Below are positions 35,413 to 45,007 of a stretch of DNA of 64,000 bases, piece after piece. Position numbers and translations under genes: made by a program. The stretch is from Lachnospiraceae bacterium OF09-6. Lineage in GTDB: Bacteria > Bacillota > Clostridia > Lachnospirales > Lachnospiraceae. The first letter of the stretch is position 1, and each line of letters begins with the position of its first letter. The stretch is taken from positions 124,001 through 188,000 of the forward strand of contig QUMM01000001.1 of the NCBI GenBank assembly GCA_003435055.1. The letters are read 5' to 3'. The notes beneath the pieces are model-generated. The model was not told the origin of the DNA. It ran no database searches and saw nothing but the letters and a program-made list of their open reading frames with translations.

Positions 35413-36234
35413 CTATTTTACAGGAATACAGATCTCCGTCACAAATTTTTCCGGATCATTTGTGATGCCATAATCAATCAGCGTAATTTCACGGGAAAAT
35501 CCGACAATCTGCATCTGATGTTTTTTTATATAATCCAGTAATTTTTTATACTGACCTGGTGCTTCTGCATGACTTCCTCGGAAACACAGACGAACACATA
35601 ATGATTCTGTAACAGGCATTGTCTCTCCATCATAGATATCTTCATCATCAAGTATTAAAAAGATGCCGTCATATTTTTTATATTCTGAATTCTTCAAATG
35701 CTCTGAGGAAATTCCAAGTCCCACTTTACCGAGAAATACAACTGCCTCTGCCTTTGACTGATCCAACTTTCTGATAGGAGCTTCCATATCCTGCGATTCT
35801 TCTATTTTCAAAGGTGCTTCCACCCACACAACCCGGCTTGCTGGAAGCTGTACCAATGTCACCGTATCCAATGGTGTATTCTGTGCTTCTGATAAAACAT
35901 TTAAACGATGATTTATTTTTTGTTCCATGCGTTTTAATTCCAGCTGCTTTTCCAGAACAATCTTTTTTTGCTGCATCAGCTTTTCTTCTATGTTACTTAT
36001 ATCCTTGTTTTTCAGAAAGTCCTCTATTTCAGCTAATGGCATATCTAATGCTCTTAAATATCTGATGGTATTAAGTACTTCAAACTGTTCTGGTCCATAA
36101 TAACGATACCCTGTATCTGGGGAAGTATATTCTGGGTGAAGCAGTCCAACATTCTCATAATGCCGCAGACTGCTGACACTTATGTGAAAAAGTTTTGATA
36201 CCTCGCCTATAGAAAATAGCCCTTTTCTGTCCAT
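35413..36234 (-). CDS. MerR-family regulator with GyrI-like effector domain
   Basis: A 273-residue regulator. Residues 1-75 are a MerR winged helix (FSIGEVSKLFHISVSSLRHY, DTGYRYYGPEQF). A coiled coil of about 40 residues follows, then a GyrI/BmrR-type drug-binding domain from about 125. It is encoded four bases after the MATE exporter gene. The promoter of this operon has the 19-bp spacer and central dyad that MerR proteins act on, so the pair is probably a drug-sensing, autoregulated efflux unit. Confidence 0.9.
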   Translation of the reverse strand: MDRKGLFSIGEVSKLFHISVSSLRHYENVGLLHPEYTSPDTGYRYYGPEQFEVLNTIRYLRALDMPLAEIEDFLKNKDISNIEEKLMQQKKIVLEKQLELKRMEQKINHRLNVLSEAQNTPLDTVTLVQLPASRVVWVEAPLKIEESQDMEAPIRKLDQSKAEAVVFLGKVGLGISSEHLKNSEYKKYDGIFLILDDEDIYDGETMPVTESLCVRLCFRGSHAEAPGQYKKLLDYIKKHQMQIVGFSREITLIDYGITNDPEKFVTEICIPVK

Positions 36235-36238
36235 AGCA

Positions 36239-37594
36239 TCACGCTTCCTTCCTTATCGGTTCTTTATGATATATGACATAAAACGCAATCATACAGATTA
36301 TCACTGATAACAACGAACCGGCTGCTGTTGCAAGTCCCATCGGAAACAATGTTGTCTTAAATATCCTTGATGTCAGATAAACTCCCGGAATACGAACCAG
36401 TACAATTGCCAGAATGTTATGTAAGAATGACAATCCGGATTTTCCACAAGCACAGAAATAACCGCTGCAGCTAAAATGAATACCTGCAAAAATGCAGTCA
36501 AAAATATAGCCTCGCAAATACTGATTGCCAAGCCTTATCACATCTGCTCCAGCTGATGTATTTCCATCGGTAAATAAAGCGACTATTGATCCGGCTGTAA
36601 ATTGAATTGTAATAGTTGCCAATATTCCGAATCCAACTGCAATCAACACAGCATACCGCAGTGTTGCAATTGCTCTTTCTGGTTTATTTGCTCCGATATT
36701 CTGTGCCCCAAGAGCTGAAACAGTTGATAACATAGAAGACGGAACCAGAAACAGAAAGCTTATAATTTTCTCTACAATGCCAACGGCAGCTGCATCGTTT
36801 AATCCTCTCTGGTTTGCAATAATCGTTATCACAATAAAAGCAACCTGAATCAGACCATCCTGCACAGCGATTGGAATACCGATATATAATATTTTTCCCA
36901 TTACATCACGCTGAGGTTTGAAATCTGTCTTACTTAGTACGACACTTTTTCTTTTTATAATAACAATCACTGATACCAGCACACTGATTGCCTGTGAAAT
37001 GGTTGTTCCAAGTGCAGCACCCGCAGGGCCAAGTTTAAATGCTCCCATAAAGAGATAATCCAATCCAATATTCGCAATACATGCCACAGCTATAAAATAC
37101 ATCGGACTTTTACTGTCTCCCATACCTCTGAAAATGGAGCTGATGATGTTATACGCTGTGATAAACGGAATACCAATAAAACAGATTGTCAGATATGTGA
37201 CCGTACCATTTACAGCCTCCGCAGGGGTAGACATTACTGATACAATGGGGTGTACCAGCATAAGCAACAATGCCATTCCAACGAAAGCAACTCCCATGAA
37301 TAAAACTATGGTATTACCAACAGCCTTCGATGCCTGTTTTTTATTATCAGCTCCAACTGCCTGTGCAATACTTACTGTTGTTCCCATCGCAAGACCTACA
37401 ATCATAACAGTAATCATATGCATGATCTGCGAACCGACAGATACCGCAGTTGTGCTTGCTACACCATCATACTGCCCAATCATAAATAAATCTGCCATTC
37501 CATAGAGTGTCTGCAAAAAATAGGAAAGCAGATACGGAAGTGAAAACAAAATTACATTTCTGAATACACTTCCGGTTGTTAGATTTTTTTCCAT
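36239..37594 (-). CDS. MATE family multidrug efflux transporter
   Basis: A 451-residue, 12-helix Na+ or H+-coupled exporter of the MATE family (SVFRNVILFSLPYLLSYFLQ, MADLFMIGQYDG, and the second-half equivalent VAFIVITIIANQRGLNDAAA). The start at 37594 follows GAGGAAAA; an upstream in-frame ATG at 37627 is inside the promoter -10 region and unlikely. It is cotranscribed with the MerR regulator. Confidence 0.92.
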   Translation of the reverse strand: MEKNLTTGSVFRNVILFSLPYLLSYFLQTLYGMADLFMIGQYDGVASTTAVSVGSQIMHMITVMIVGLAMGTTVSIAQAVGADNKKQASKAVGNTIVLFMGVAFVGMALLLMLVHPIVSVMSTPAEAVNGTVTYLTICFIGIPFITAYNIISSIFRGMGDSKSPMYFIAVACIANIGLDYLFMGAFKLGPAGAALGTTISQAISVLVSVIVIIKRKSVVLSKTDFKPQRDVMGKILYIGIPIAVQDGLIQVAFIVITIIANQRGLNDAAAVGIVEKIISFLFLVPSSMLSTVSALGAQNIGANKPERAIATLRYAVLIAVGFGILATITIQFTAGSIVALFTDGNTSAGADVIRLGNQYLRGYIFDCIFAGIHFSCSGYFCACGKSGLSFLHNILAIVLVRIPGVYLTSRIFKTTLFPMGLATAAGSLLSVIICMIAFYVIYHKEPIRKEA

Positions 37595-37627
37595 AACATT
37601 TTCCTCTTTCTTATCAGATATAAGCAT

Positions 37628-37658
37628 ATCATAAACTCTATATCGGTTGTAGAGTCAA
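37628..37658 (-). promoter_or_regulatory. MerR-type promoter with 19-bp spacer and dyad operator
   Basis: On the minus strand, TTGACT (37658-37653) and TATGAT (37633-37628) are 19 bases apart, too far for normal initiation. ACTCTA and TAGAGT form a dyad within the spacer (37635-37655). This is the layout activated by MerR/BmrR twisting of DNA, and the encoded MerR protein is in the same operon. Confidence 0.85.
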
Positions 37659-37756
37659 TAGACATTTTCAAATTTTATAATTTCAATTCTATATGCAAAG
37701 TGGACAGCCGCTGACTTGGCTATCCACTCTTTATCATCCCTTCACAACTGGAATTG

Positions 37757-37990
37757 TTAGTTCGAGAATGCTATACGATACATTTCATCTTGTTCTGGTA
37801 AATGTGTAATATAGCCTATTGGTAATGTATTGCCTGTTGCTCCAATAATCGCTTTCGCTCCAACAAGTGTAATTGCATGTGAACTCAGAATACTCGCATT
37901 ATTGAATACTCATTTCGTAGTGTTCCATCTTTCAAGCGAATTGCATTGGGCTTGACACCTGTAAGAGACTCCGCAAGGCAAAAGATTTGC
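37757..37990 (-). pseudogene. Unrecognised short coding remnant downstream of selD, frameshifted
   Basis: Two frames on the minus strand join: LAESLTGVKPNAIRLKDGTL, then RNE, followed in another frame by FNNASILSSHAITLVGAKAI and IGATGNTLPIGYITHLPEQ to a TAA at 37757. Both parts have protein-like composition, but no start codon with a ribosome site is visible. I do not recognise the family. It follows selD directly, so it may be an old member of that operon. A weak hairpin at about 37699-37728 (AGTGGATAGCC/GGCTGTCCACT) follows it. Confidence 0.35.
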
Positions 37991-37998
37991 AAAGACTC

Positions 37999-39039
37999 CT
38001 ATCTCACTTCTGTCAAAACAGTATCTAATTCCCCTGTTATGTTTCCTACTGCTCTGGCAAAACAGCCTCTTTCTTTCATCATCCGCAGACATTCGTCTTT
38101 TTCTTCTGCCGGAATTGCCGCCAGCAATCCCCCTGACGTCTGTGGATCCATCACCGCGTCTCGCTTCCATTGTGCTACCGTGGATGAAAAACGCACTTTA
38201 GTCTTCAGATATTCCTGATTCTGATACACTCCGGATGGTAATATTCCCATAGCAGCCATCTCTTCCGTCTTTGGAAGAAACGGGATCTGATCTGCATAAA
38301 GATGAATCACTTTTTTACTTCCTTCTGCCATCTCGCAGACATGTCCAAGAAGCCCAAACCCTGTAATATCGGTACAAGCATGAACGGTAAATTGGCTAAA
38401 CACTTCACATGCCTGACGATTTAGCAAAGTCATCCATTTCAGCATTTCCGATTCTTCTGCTTCATTTAACAGACCGCCTCTGGATGCCAGTGCATAGATT
38501 CCTGTTCCTATTGGCTTGGTCAGAATCAATATATCGCCTTCCTGAGCTGTATCGTTTCTCCAGATTTTCGCCGGATGTACTACACCGGATACCGACAAAC
38601 CGTACTTTGGTTCATTGTCTTCGATGGTATGTCCTCCTGCCACTACCGCTCCGGACTCAGCTACTTTTTCATAACCACCTCTCAAAATTTCCTGTATACA
38701 TTTTGGATCCAAACAGGATGGAAATGCAAGAAGGTTTAGTGCCAGCACCGGTCTTCCGCCCATGGCATAGACATCACTCAAAGCATTCGCTGCTGCAATC
38801 TGTCCAAAAAGATACGGATCATCTACTGGTGGCGGGAAAAAATCAATCGTCTGAATCAGGGCCTGATCCTTATTCATCTGATAAACAGCCGCATCATCAC
38901 TGGAACCAAAGCCAACCAAAAGCTGATCACAATACTGTTCCGGAAGATTTCCTAATATTTGCCTGAGAACCTCAGGTCCCTGTTTGGACGCTCAGCCTCC
39001 CTTTGCTGTCATCGCTGTCAATTCATACTGATGATTCAT
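37999..39039 (-). CDS. selD: Selenide, water dikinase SelD, itself a selenoprotein
   Basis: A 346-residue enzyme that makes selenophosphate from selenide and ATP. ATG 39039 has GAAGGTGA upstream, and the frame reads MNHQYELTAMTAKGG, then TGA (38994-38992), then ASKQGPEVL. The TGA is codon 16, the position of the catalytic Cys/Sec of SelD (the GC.CK motif of other species), so it is read as selenocysteine. A hairpin 15 bases downstream fits a bacterial SECIS. Later motifs GFGSSDDAAVY, QTIDFFPPPVDDPYLFG and GGHTIEDNEPKYG are normal. A start at codons after the TGA would remove the active site. Confidence 0.92.
38962..38976 (-). promoter_or_regulatory. Candidate SECIS hairpin of selD
   Basis: CCTGAG, loop GTT and CTCAGG form a perfect six-pair hairpin on the minus strand, beginning 15 bases after the in-frame UGA. 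This is the distance and compact apical loop expected for SelB recognition in bacteria. Confidence 0.65.
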
Positions 39040-39067
39040 AGCTGTCACCTTCTTTCTATTCAAAAAA

Positions 39068-39089
39068 CGGTCTCTTTTATAAGAGACCG
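39068..39089 (-). terminator. Terminator between selC and selD
   Basis: CGGTCTCTT and AAGAGACCG pair perfectly around a four-base loop and are followed on the minus strand by six T. It lies just 3' of tRNA-Sec and 29 bases before the selD start, so selD is either reached by read-through or has its own promoter. Confidence 0.85.
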
Positions 39090-39098
39090 ATCACTTTC

Positions 39099-39195
39099 TG
39101 GCGGAAGTATGTGGGAATCGAACCCACCTAAGCGGGAGTTAACCGCTATCACAGGTTTTGAAGACCAGGAGGCACACCAGCACCTATCTACTCCC
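39099..39195 (-). tRNA. selC: tRNA-Sec (anticodon UCA)
   Basis: The 97-base minus-strand transcript has an acceptor stem GGGAGTA/TACTTCC (one G-T pair), anticodon TCA in CTTCAAA, the long extra arm typical of tRNA-Sec (AGCGG...CCGCT), a T arm GTGGG-TTCGATT-CCCAC and an encoded CCA. The anticodon reads UGA, matching the two in-frame UGA codons of selD and the second formate dehydrogenase. Confidence 0.95.
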
Positions 39196-39210
39196 ATTTT
39201 TATCTTTATT

Positions 39211-39239
39211 ATTCTATCACAGGCAAAATTAAATGGCAA
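39211..39239 (-). promoter_or_regulatory. Promoter of selC
   Basis: TTGCCA (39239-39234), a 17-base spacer and TAGAAT (39216-39211) on the minus strand, 15 bases before the tRNA 5' end. Confidence 0.65.
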
Positions 39240-39487
39240 CCTAAAGTTCCCTCATCTTTATATTTTACACTAACAACCAGGTTTTTCGAATCCTGACTGT
39301 AATTTTTAACGCTCTTATTCTATTTATATATTGTTCCATTTTGGCAAAGTATATATACAGAACGGATTTGTATAAACATTGATTCCCCTGCGCCCAAACA
39401 GTATAATTTAAGTATGTAGATATTCCGCACCTAATAAATTGCGGAGATTAGGCGAACTGTTTCCTGTCGCCTGGAAAGGGGGCTTTT

Positions 39488-40954
39488 ATGACAAAAGCTA
39501 AAAAAAATAAAAATCCTGCCATACTTATCATTGGATTACTTCTCATGTTCATTTTGGGACGTTTTATTCCTACATGGGGGTCTGTCACACGGATTGGTGT
39601 AGAGGGCATCTGTATCTTTATCGGTCTGGTTCTTCTGGCAGCAAGTGGATATCCATATCTGGCAATCTCTACTTTTGCAATTCTTGCAATACAGCTGTCC
39701 GGAGCATTTACAATTGCTGATATGATTGCTGCCAGTCTGGGCGGTACCATGATCTTTCAGCTGATTGTCATCTATGGTCTCTGCAGGGCGTTACTTGACT
39801 GTGGTGCCGGTGATGTCATCGCTCGCTGGCTCATCACACGAAAATTCGCCAAAGGGAAACCTTTTGCTTTCACTTTTATGCTGATGATTGCATCTGTTTT
39901 TGCTGGCGCATTTATTGGGCTTGGCGGACTCGTTTTCTATTACAGTGTTCTGGATTCCATCCGAAAAGAGTTGGGTTACAATGAAAATTCCTCATGGATG
40001 AAATTCAATGTATTCGGAGTCTATGCGGAGGCTATGGTTGGTATGTCCATGCTACCATTTAAGGGACTTCCTCTGCTGATCTTTTCTCCATTAAAGCAGG
40101 CTCTGGGAGAAGTCGGAATTACTACAAACGACTTACTGTTTATGGGTATCATAGCTCTTTTGGGCGTCATTATTGCAGTTGTTTACTATTTTATTATGGT
40201 TCTGTTTAAAGTTGATCTGGATAGATTGAAAAATCTCGATATCACCAAAATGGACGGTATGGACCATGTTAAGATGAACCGGCAACAGGTTTTTGTGACC
40301 ATCGTTTTTGCAATTTCCCTGATCTATACCATCTTGATTTTGTTTATTAAAAAAGGAACTCCTTTTGGTGATGCTTTCAATGGCATCACACAGGCCGGAT
40401 GGTTTTCTATCTGTCTGGCTATTATGTGTCTGGTTAAAATTGATGGCAAACCAGCAGCCAATCCGTTTACCGTATTAAAAGATGGCGTAGACTGGAATGT
40501 GATTTATGCAATGATCGGCTTTACACAGGCAGGTGCTGTACTGACCATGGATGATGCCGGCATCAAAACATGGCTTCAGGATGTTCTTTCAGGTATTTTT
40601 GTAAATTCTGGATTTCCTGTCTTCCTGCTGCTGGTAGTTTTAATTTCCTGGATCCTAACCAACTTCCTGTCAAACACAGCAGTTGGCGTTATCATGGCCT
40701 CCCTGGCATCACCGTTTCTGACTGTGCACATTCAGCAGTCCGGTATTAATCCTACTGCATATGCAGCGGGATTCATGATCTCTGTCATGTTTGCATTTGC
40801 CACACAGGCCGCCTGCGGCGCAGCTCCGCTGCTCTTTGGTAATAAATGTATTTCGAATGACTTGAAATGGCTTTATTCAAAAGGTCTGTTTGCAGGTATT
40901 ATCATCTTCCTGATCAACTATGTTCTCACATTAGGATTGTGTTACATTCTATGA
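39488..40954 (+). CDS. SLC13/DASS-like permease
   Basis: A 488-residue membrane protein with about 12 hydrophobic helices in two similar halves (ISTFAILAIQLSG...; VIYAMIGFTQAGAVL, then SNTAVGVIMASL with the Asn-Thr signature of the fold). Bacterial relatives carry di- or tricarboxylates or other small anions with Na+. The start at 39488 follows GGAAAGGGGG. It diverges in function from the selenium genes and instead sits with the LysR/FAD oxidoreductase/methyltransferase locus, where it probably imports the substrate; the substrate cannot be read from sequence. Two small dyads in 39429-39480 precede the gene. Confidence 0.82.
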   Translation: MTKAKKNKNPAILIIGLLLMFILGRFIPTWGSVTRIGVEGICIFIGLVLLAASGYPYLAISTFAILAIQLSGAFTIADMIAASLGGTMIFQLIVIYGLCRALLDCGAGDVIARWLITRKFAKGKPFAFTFMLMIASVFAGAFIGLGGLVFYYSVLDSIRKELGYNENSSWMKFNVFGVYAEAMVGMSMLPFKGLPLLIFSPLKQALGEVGITTNDLLFMGIIALLGVIIAVVYYFIMVLFKVDLDRLKNLDITKMDGMDHVKMNRQQVFVTIVFAISLIYTILILFIKKGTPFGDAFNGITQAGWFSICLAIMCLVKIDGKPAANPFTVLKDGVDWNVIYAMIGFTQAGAVLTMDDAGIKTWLQDVLSGIFVNSGFPVFLLLVVLISWILTNFLSNTAVGVIMASLASPFLTVHIQQSGINPTAYAAGFMISVMFAFATQAACGAAPLLFGNKCISNDLKWLYSKGLFAGIIIFLINYVLTLGLCYIL

Positions 40955-40972
40955 TACGTAATAGAGCCATGT

Positions 40973-41965
40973 CTATTCTTGGCAAAACAGCCGATGGAAA
41001 ACTACGTACTCTACAGTTCTCCATCGGCTACTTTTTACTGCATCTAAAAATATCCGGAATGCTTTTGATTTACTATCTTTCCTGTAACAGATAACTTCCT
41101 GACTGGGATACATAGAATCCTCGCATACTCTTTCCACAACGCCTTTTACTCCCTTGCTAAGTCCTGCCGGTCCAAATGCAATATACTGTGGATTAGACGA
41201 TATATTACGCAGTATGGTACGAATAGCTACGCTTGACTCAAGATTCACTTCTTTAACTTCACGTACCACACCATATTTTTCGCAGTAACGCATAAAAATT
41301 TGTTCCCTGTGAGACGCTGTATGAGGTCTTGGATTAATAAACAAAAAACGGGATCCTTCTACTTCCAACATATCTTTTGTCGAAAATGTATTTCTGGACG
41401 CCAGTGGATGATTTTCATTTAGGAATACCATATCCTGTGTCTTGCGAAGCTTTTTAATCTCCAGCTCTCTGTGTCTTTCTTCAAAAAATTCTGGATTATC
41501 CTCAGCTTTTCCAAGAATCACAGTAACTGCCGCATCGATTTTTCCCAAACGTACAAGCTTTAGTAAAGTACGATTGTCATGGCGCATCAGTTCCACATCC
41601 AGTGATGGCATCTGCTGTACCATTTCAGCAATAATCTGTGATGCAACCTGAGACGGAAATAGAGGAGGCGTTCCAATATTAAATACTGGTTCTGGAGAAA
41701 TGGTGCGTAAAACGCCTTCAAATTCATCAAAGGATGAAACCACCTTCTGAAGTGCCGGGAGAAGCATTTGCATTTCCGGTGTCAATGTTACACCATTCCT
41801 GCTGTGACGGTCAAACAGAATTACACCAAGACTTTTTTCTATGGAAAGTACCTGCTTTGAGATAGCTGAAGGTGTGAAATTTAATTCATAGGCAGCCTCT
41901 GAAAAATTTAGAGTTTTTGAAACCATCAATATGGTTCTCAATTTTTGTATATCTGAATTCATCAT
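40973..41965 (-). CDS. LysR-family regulator of the FAD oxidoreductase/methyltransferase locus
   Basis: A 330-residue LysR protein with the DNA-binding helix-turn-helix at 1-60 (LNFSEAAYELNFTPSAISKQ) and an effector domain beginning near 90 (VFNIGTPPLFPSQV). ATG 41965 follows AAGGGGACA. It is divergent from the FAD oxidoreductase gene, with a perfect palindrome between them. Its last codons overlap the hairpin that terminates the convergent permease gene. Confidence 0.88.
   Translation of the reverse strand: MMNSDIQKLRTILMVSKTLNFSEAAYELNFTPSAISKQVLSIEKSLGVILFDRHSRNGVTLTPEMQMLLPALQKVVSSFDEFEGVLRTISPEPVFNIGTPPLFPSQVASQIIAEMVQQMPSLDVELMRHDNRTLLKLVRLGKIDAAVTVILGKAEDNPEFFEERHRELEIKKLRKTQDMVFLNENHPLASRNTFSTKDMLEVEGSRFLFINPRPHTASHREQIFMRYCEKYGVVREVKEVNLESSVAIRTILRNISSNPQYIAFGPAGLSKGVKGVVERVCEDSMYPSQEVICYRKDSKSKAFRIFLDAVKSSRWRTVEYVVFHRLFCQE
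40989..41036 (+). terminator. Terminator of the SLC13 gene, inside the LysR 3' end
   Basis: AGCCGATGGA..ACT pairs with AGT..TCCATCGGCT and is followed by CTTTTTA on the plus strand. The hairpin is also coding sequence for the last 15 codons of the convergent LysR gene. Confidence 0.75.
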
Positions 41966-42009
41966 ACTGTCCCCTTGTTTTATTGTCATCGTTCACTTTT
42001 CTGACAATT

Positions 42010-42034
42010 TTATTATTCTATATCAGAATAATAA
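42010..42034. promoter_or_regulatory. Palindromic operator between the LysR and FAD oxidoreductase genes
   Basis: TTATTATTCT and AGAATAATAA are perfect complements around ATATC. The core TTATTC-N7-GAATAA recurs exactly upstream of the methyltransferase gene (45055-45073), which marks it as the likely binding site of the LysR protein encoded at 40973-41965. Confidence 0.75.
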
Positions 42035-42137
42035 TGCAGTGAAATGGATTTGTCAACGTTTCATATTTCGTTATAATAAAATCAAGAACTGTGACATTAC
42101 TGTCACTCCAAATTATATAATAGAAAGGATGATGTAT

Positions 42138-43691
42138 ATGGAATTTAATATTTACAAAACTCTTTACTGTGATGTCGCTGTTGTCGGCGGTGGAGTGGCG
42201 GGCACTGCCGCTGCTATTGAAGCTGCAAGACATGGAAAGCATACCATTCTTTTCGAAAAAGGCACTACACTTGGCGGTATTGCCACAAACGGTTATGTTC
42301 CTCAAATCGCAGGCAATATCGAAGGCATCTGTCTGGAGTTTGCCCGGAAGTTAGATGATGCCGGACAACTTCGCCGATTATATGACAAACCTTATTATCG
42401 TAATCCTTCTTTCGAACCGGAATATGGCAAACTGCTACTTGAGGATATGGTATTTTCTGCAGGTTCTCGCATTCTTTATGATTCCACTTTATTTTATGTG
42501 GAAATGGATACTGATCGTATGATTAAAAGTCTGATTTTTTACACCAAAGGCGGATATATGCAGGTAAAAGCATCCATGTATATTGATGCCACCGGTGACG
42601 GTGATCTGTCTGCCCTTTCCGGTGTTCCCTATGAAGTCGGTGGACAGGATTTTGCCGGACTGAATATTTCCTCCACTCAGGGTTCTCGCTGGGCCGGGGC
42701 CAACCTGACCAAATATCTTGCTGCGGAAGCAGCATGGAAAAAAGAACAGCAGGAGAAAGGTGTGGAAAATCCTCTTCCACTGGTCTATTATCTTGAAACA
42801 GAAGCCATTGCCCGTGGAGAAATGAGCCGTCATGTATGCAACCGTAACTCCGGATTTTTCAGAGTTCTGCTTCCAAACACTCCAGAAAATAATGCCTCTT
42901 TTGTTACCTTCTCATTCCACAGCTATTACTGTCACAATACTGATGCAGAAGATCTCACACGTCAGATTCTGGAACAGCATCAACTGATGAAACAGTTCCA
43001 TGCATTCCTGAAAAATCATGTACCGGGTTTTGAAAATCTCCGCTTGGTAGGGCTTGGCAATGTTCCCGGAGTACGTGATAGTCGAAGAATTTTCGGCGAA
43101 TATATGCTGAAAGCTGCTGATGTTGCCTGTGGCAGAAAATTTGAAGACGGTATTGCCAGATTTCCAGAAATGTTCGACACCCATCATCCAACCTCTCCAG
43201 ATTGGGTATTTATGCGTCACTGTCATATAAAGGAATCCGAAATCACTGGTTCAGCTATCATGGAAAAAGAAACCCTGGGTAAAGACTGCGATGCACAAAT
43301 GCATCCGTTCGGTATTCCTGAAGGTTTCCCAGTGCGTCCAAATCCGCAGGATTATTGTGATATTCCTTATGGTTCTCTAATTCCACGTGGTGTTGATAAT
43401 CTTTTATGTGCCGGAAGATGCTGTTCTGCAGAATTCCATGCACAGGGTGCCATGCGTATCATTGGTCCTGCCATGAGTACTGGTCAAGCTGCCGGATTGG
43501 CTGTCTGCGTGGCAATAGACCGTCATGTTTTTCCGCGCGAACTTAGCGGTATTGAACTTCGTAAAATGCTGATCAATGAGGGTGTAGAACTGGATAAACC
43601 GTGTGATGGCTATTGGGCTGAACTAAGAGAACAGGAAGGTAATTATATCATTAATAATGGAGATTTTATTACTCTGGTACCTAAAAAATAA
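42138..43691 (+). CDS. FAD-dependent oxidoreductase (FAD_oxidored family)
   Basis: A 517-residue flavoprotein. The Rossmann motif DVAVVGGGVAGTAAAIEAAR at residues 11-30, LGGIATNG, and the second FAD-contact motif YIDATGDGDLSALSG are clear, and the C terminus has the usual MRIIGPAMSTGQAAG. No signal peptide or Tat motif is present, so it is cytoplasmic. ATG 42138 with AAAGG at nine bases is chosen over two ATGs immediately upstream. Family members oxidise or reduce varied small molecules; the partner permease, methyltransferase and LysR suggest catabolism of one imported, possibly methylated, compound. Confidence 0.88.
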   Translation: MEFNIYKTLYCDVAVVGGGVAGTAAAIEAARHGKHTILFEKGTTLGGIATNGYVPQIAGNIEGICLEFARKLDDAGQLRRLYDKPYYRNPSFEPEYGKLLLEDMVFSAGSRILYDSTLFYVEMDTDRMIKSLIFYTKGGYMQVKASMYIDATGDGDLSALSGVPYEVGGQDFAGLNISSTQGSRWAGANLTKYLAAEAAWKKEQQEKGVENPLPLVYYLETEAIARGEMSRHVCNRNSGFFRVLLPNTPENNASFVTFSFHSYYCHNTDAEDLTRQILEQHQLMKQFHAFLKNHVPGFENLRLVGLGNVPGVRDSRRIFGEYMLKAADVACGRKFEDGIARFPEMFDTHHPTSPDWVFMRHCHIKESEITGSAIMEKETLGKDCDAQMHPFGIPEGFPVRPNPQDYCDIPYGSLIPRGVDNLLCAGRCCSAEFHAQGAMRIIGPAMSTGQAAGLAVCVAIDRHVFPRELSGIELRKMLINEGVELDKPCDGYWAELREQEGNYIINNGDFITLVPKK

Positions 43692-43716
43692 AACCATTCT
43701 TCATATTCTCACTCTT

Positions 43717-44982
43717 TTAGCAATATTTTCCATACTCATGGACAGTTTCAAACATTGCTTCCACATTTTCTGCCTTTGCGCCATCCAGTCCTGCTGACAT
43801 TCTGAAAATATAACCTCCATCCGGCATTGCTACATCCAAATGGCGTTTTACCGCTTCTCTCACTTTTTCCGGCGTTTCATAAACCAGAAGCGGTGTCGGG
43901 AAACCTCCACCAATACAGCATACACTGCCAACTGTTTTTTTTGCTTTCTGCATATTTACTTTATCAAAGGTAAAATATGCGGAACCTTTCTCCACCTCCG
44001 CAAGATATTTTAATTTATCATTATACATACCTTCGCAAAATACATTTGCCATCATACCAGCCTCTCTGCAAGCTGCAATAATCTCTTTCAGATGGTTCCA
44101 ATAAAACTTTTCATAAAATGCATTACTCATCATATCATCACTGCCCTTATGCAGTGCCATAACAATCTGTTTTCCTGTTTTTTTACCATCTGGATTCCCA
44201 TGTCGTAACTGTTCAATCTGCTCTTTATGAAACTTGTTACAAAATTTCATTACCAGATTCTCATCTTCAAAAATATCCACAAATGTCAATTCCATGCCTC
44301 GATAGGTATCACTATATTTATCAAACGGCACAACTGCCCTTCCACCCATCATAGATGGAAACCCTAGTTCTGCCAGTTCTTCATTTGCTGCTGCCAGCTT
44401 TTTCCGATACACCTGATAAAAATCGTCAATCTCCCATAATTTCTGAATGGCTTTACGAATTTCCGGTTTTGAAAAAGCGGCCGCCACTTCACCAATTCCT
44501 CTATGACTCAGATTCAGCTGAAAATCCCGAAACGGTTCCATGACACTTGACACGCGAGGAAGAAATTTATTTAGTGACCACCTTGTATAATCATAAAAGA
44601 ACTCTTCAAATTCATCATCATACAACGTTGGAAACTCTATAAACTGTGGCATAGAATCATTTCCGATTGGTGCATTGGCCATACCAGATATGTAAAGCGT
44701 TCTACTTCCCTGCATCTCATGACCACGTCCCTCACCTGCATAAGTCAGATTCAGCCCAGTCATTACATCTGGTTCATAATCCAGCATAAAACGTCTGGCG
44801 GCTTCTTTTCCTATCTCCATAGTTTCGTCATAATTTGATTCTGCCATAGTATATCCCAGTCGCTGTATCATATAACAGCCTCCAGTAATGTCAATTGGCA
44901 CACGGTCTGGTTCTTTTAGCGCCAACGCATCCTGCAGACGTTTTAACCGGGCATCATATTTTTTCTGTTCTGTAGGTGTCAT
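43717..44982 (-). CDS. Uroporphyrinogen decarboxylase-like methyltransferase
   Basis: A 421-residue URO-D fold protein related to MtaA/CmuA-type corrinoid methyltransferases rather than heme synthesis: no other heme gene is near, and the length exceeds HemE. The conserved core includes KEPDRVPIDITGG, FCEGMYNDKLKYL and GSVCCIGGGFPTPLL, where the CC pair and an upstream His could bind zinc. ATG 44982 has AGGAGG at ten bases. It converges on the FAD oxidoreductase gene and shares its operator motif. No corrinoid protein is encoded in the window. Confidence 0.85.
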   Translation of the reverse strand: MTPTEQKKYDARLKRLQDALALKEPDRVPIDITGGCYMIQRLGYTMAESNYDETMEIGKEAARRFMLDYEPDVMTGLNLTYAGEGRGHEMQGSRTLYISGMANAPIGNDSMPQFIEFPTLYDDEFEEFFYDYTRWSLNKFLPRVSSVMEPFRDFQLNLSHRGIGEVAAAFSKPEIRKAIQKLWEIDDFYQVYRKKLAAANEELAELGFPSMMGGRAVVPFDKYSDTYRGMELTFVDIFEDENLVMKFCNKFHKEQIEQLRHGNPDGKKTGKQIVMALHKGSDDMMSNAFYEKFYWNHLKEIIAACREAGMMANVFCEGMYNDKLKYLAEVEKGSAYFTFDKVNMQKAKKTVGSVCCIGGGFPTPLLVYETPEKVREAVKRHLDVAMPDGGYIFRMSAGLDGAKAENVEAMFETVHEYGKYC

Positions 44983-45007
44983 GTTGTATACCTCCTTTTC
45001 TACTTTT

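Noticed and set aside
43717..44982. Heme biosynthesis HemE
   Set aside because: The protein is longer than HemE, carries a CC motif like corrinoid methyltransferases, and no heme genes are nearby.
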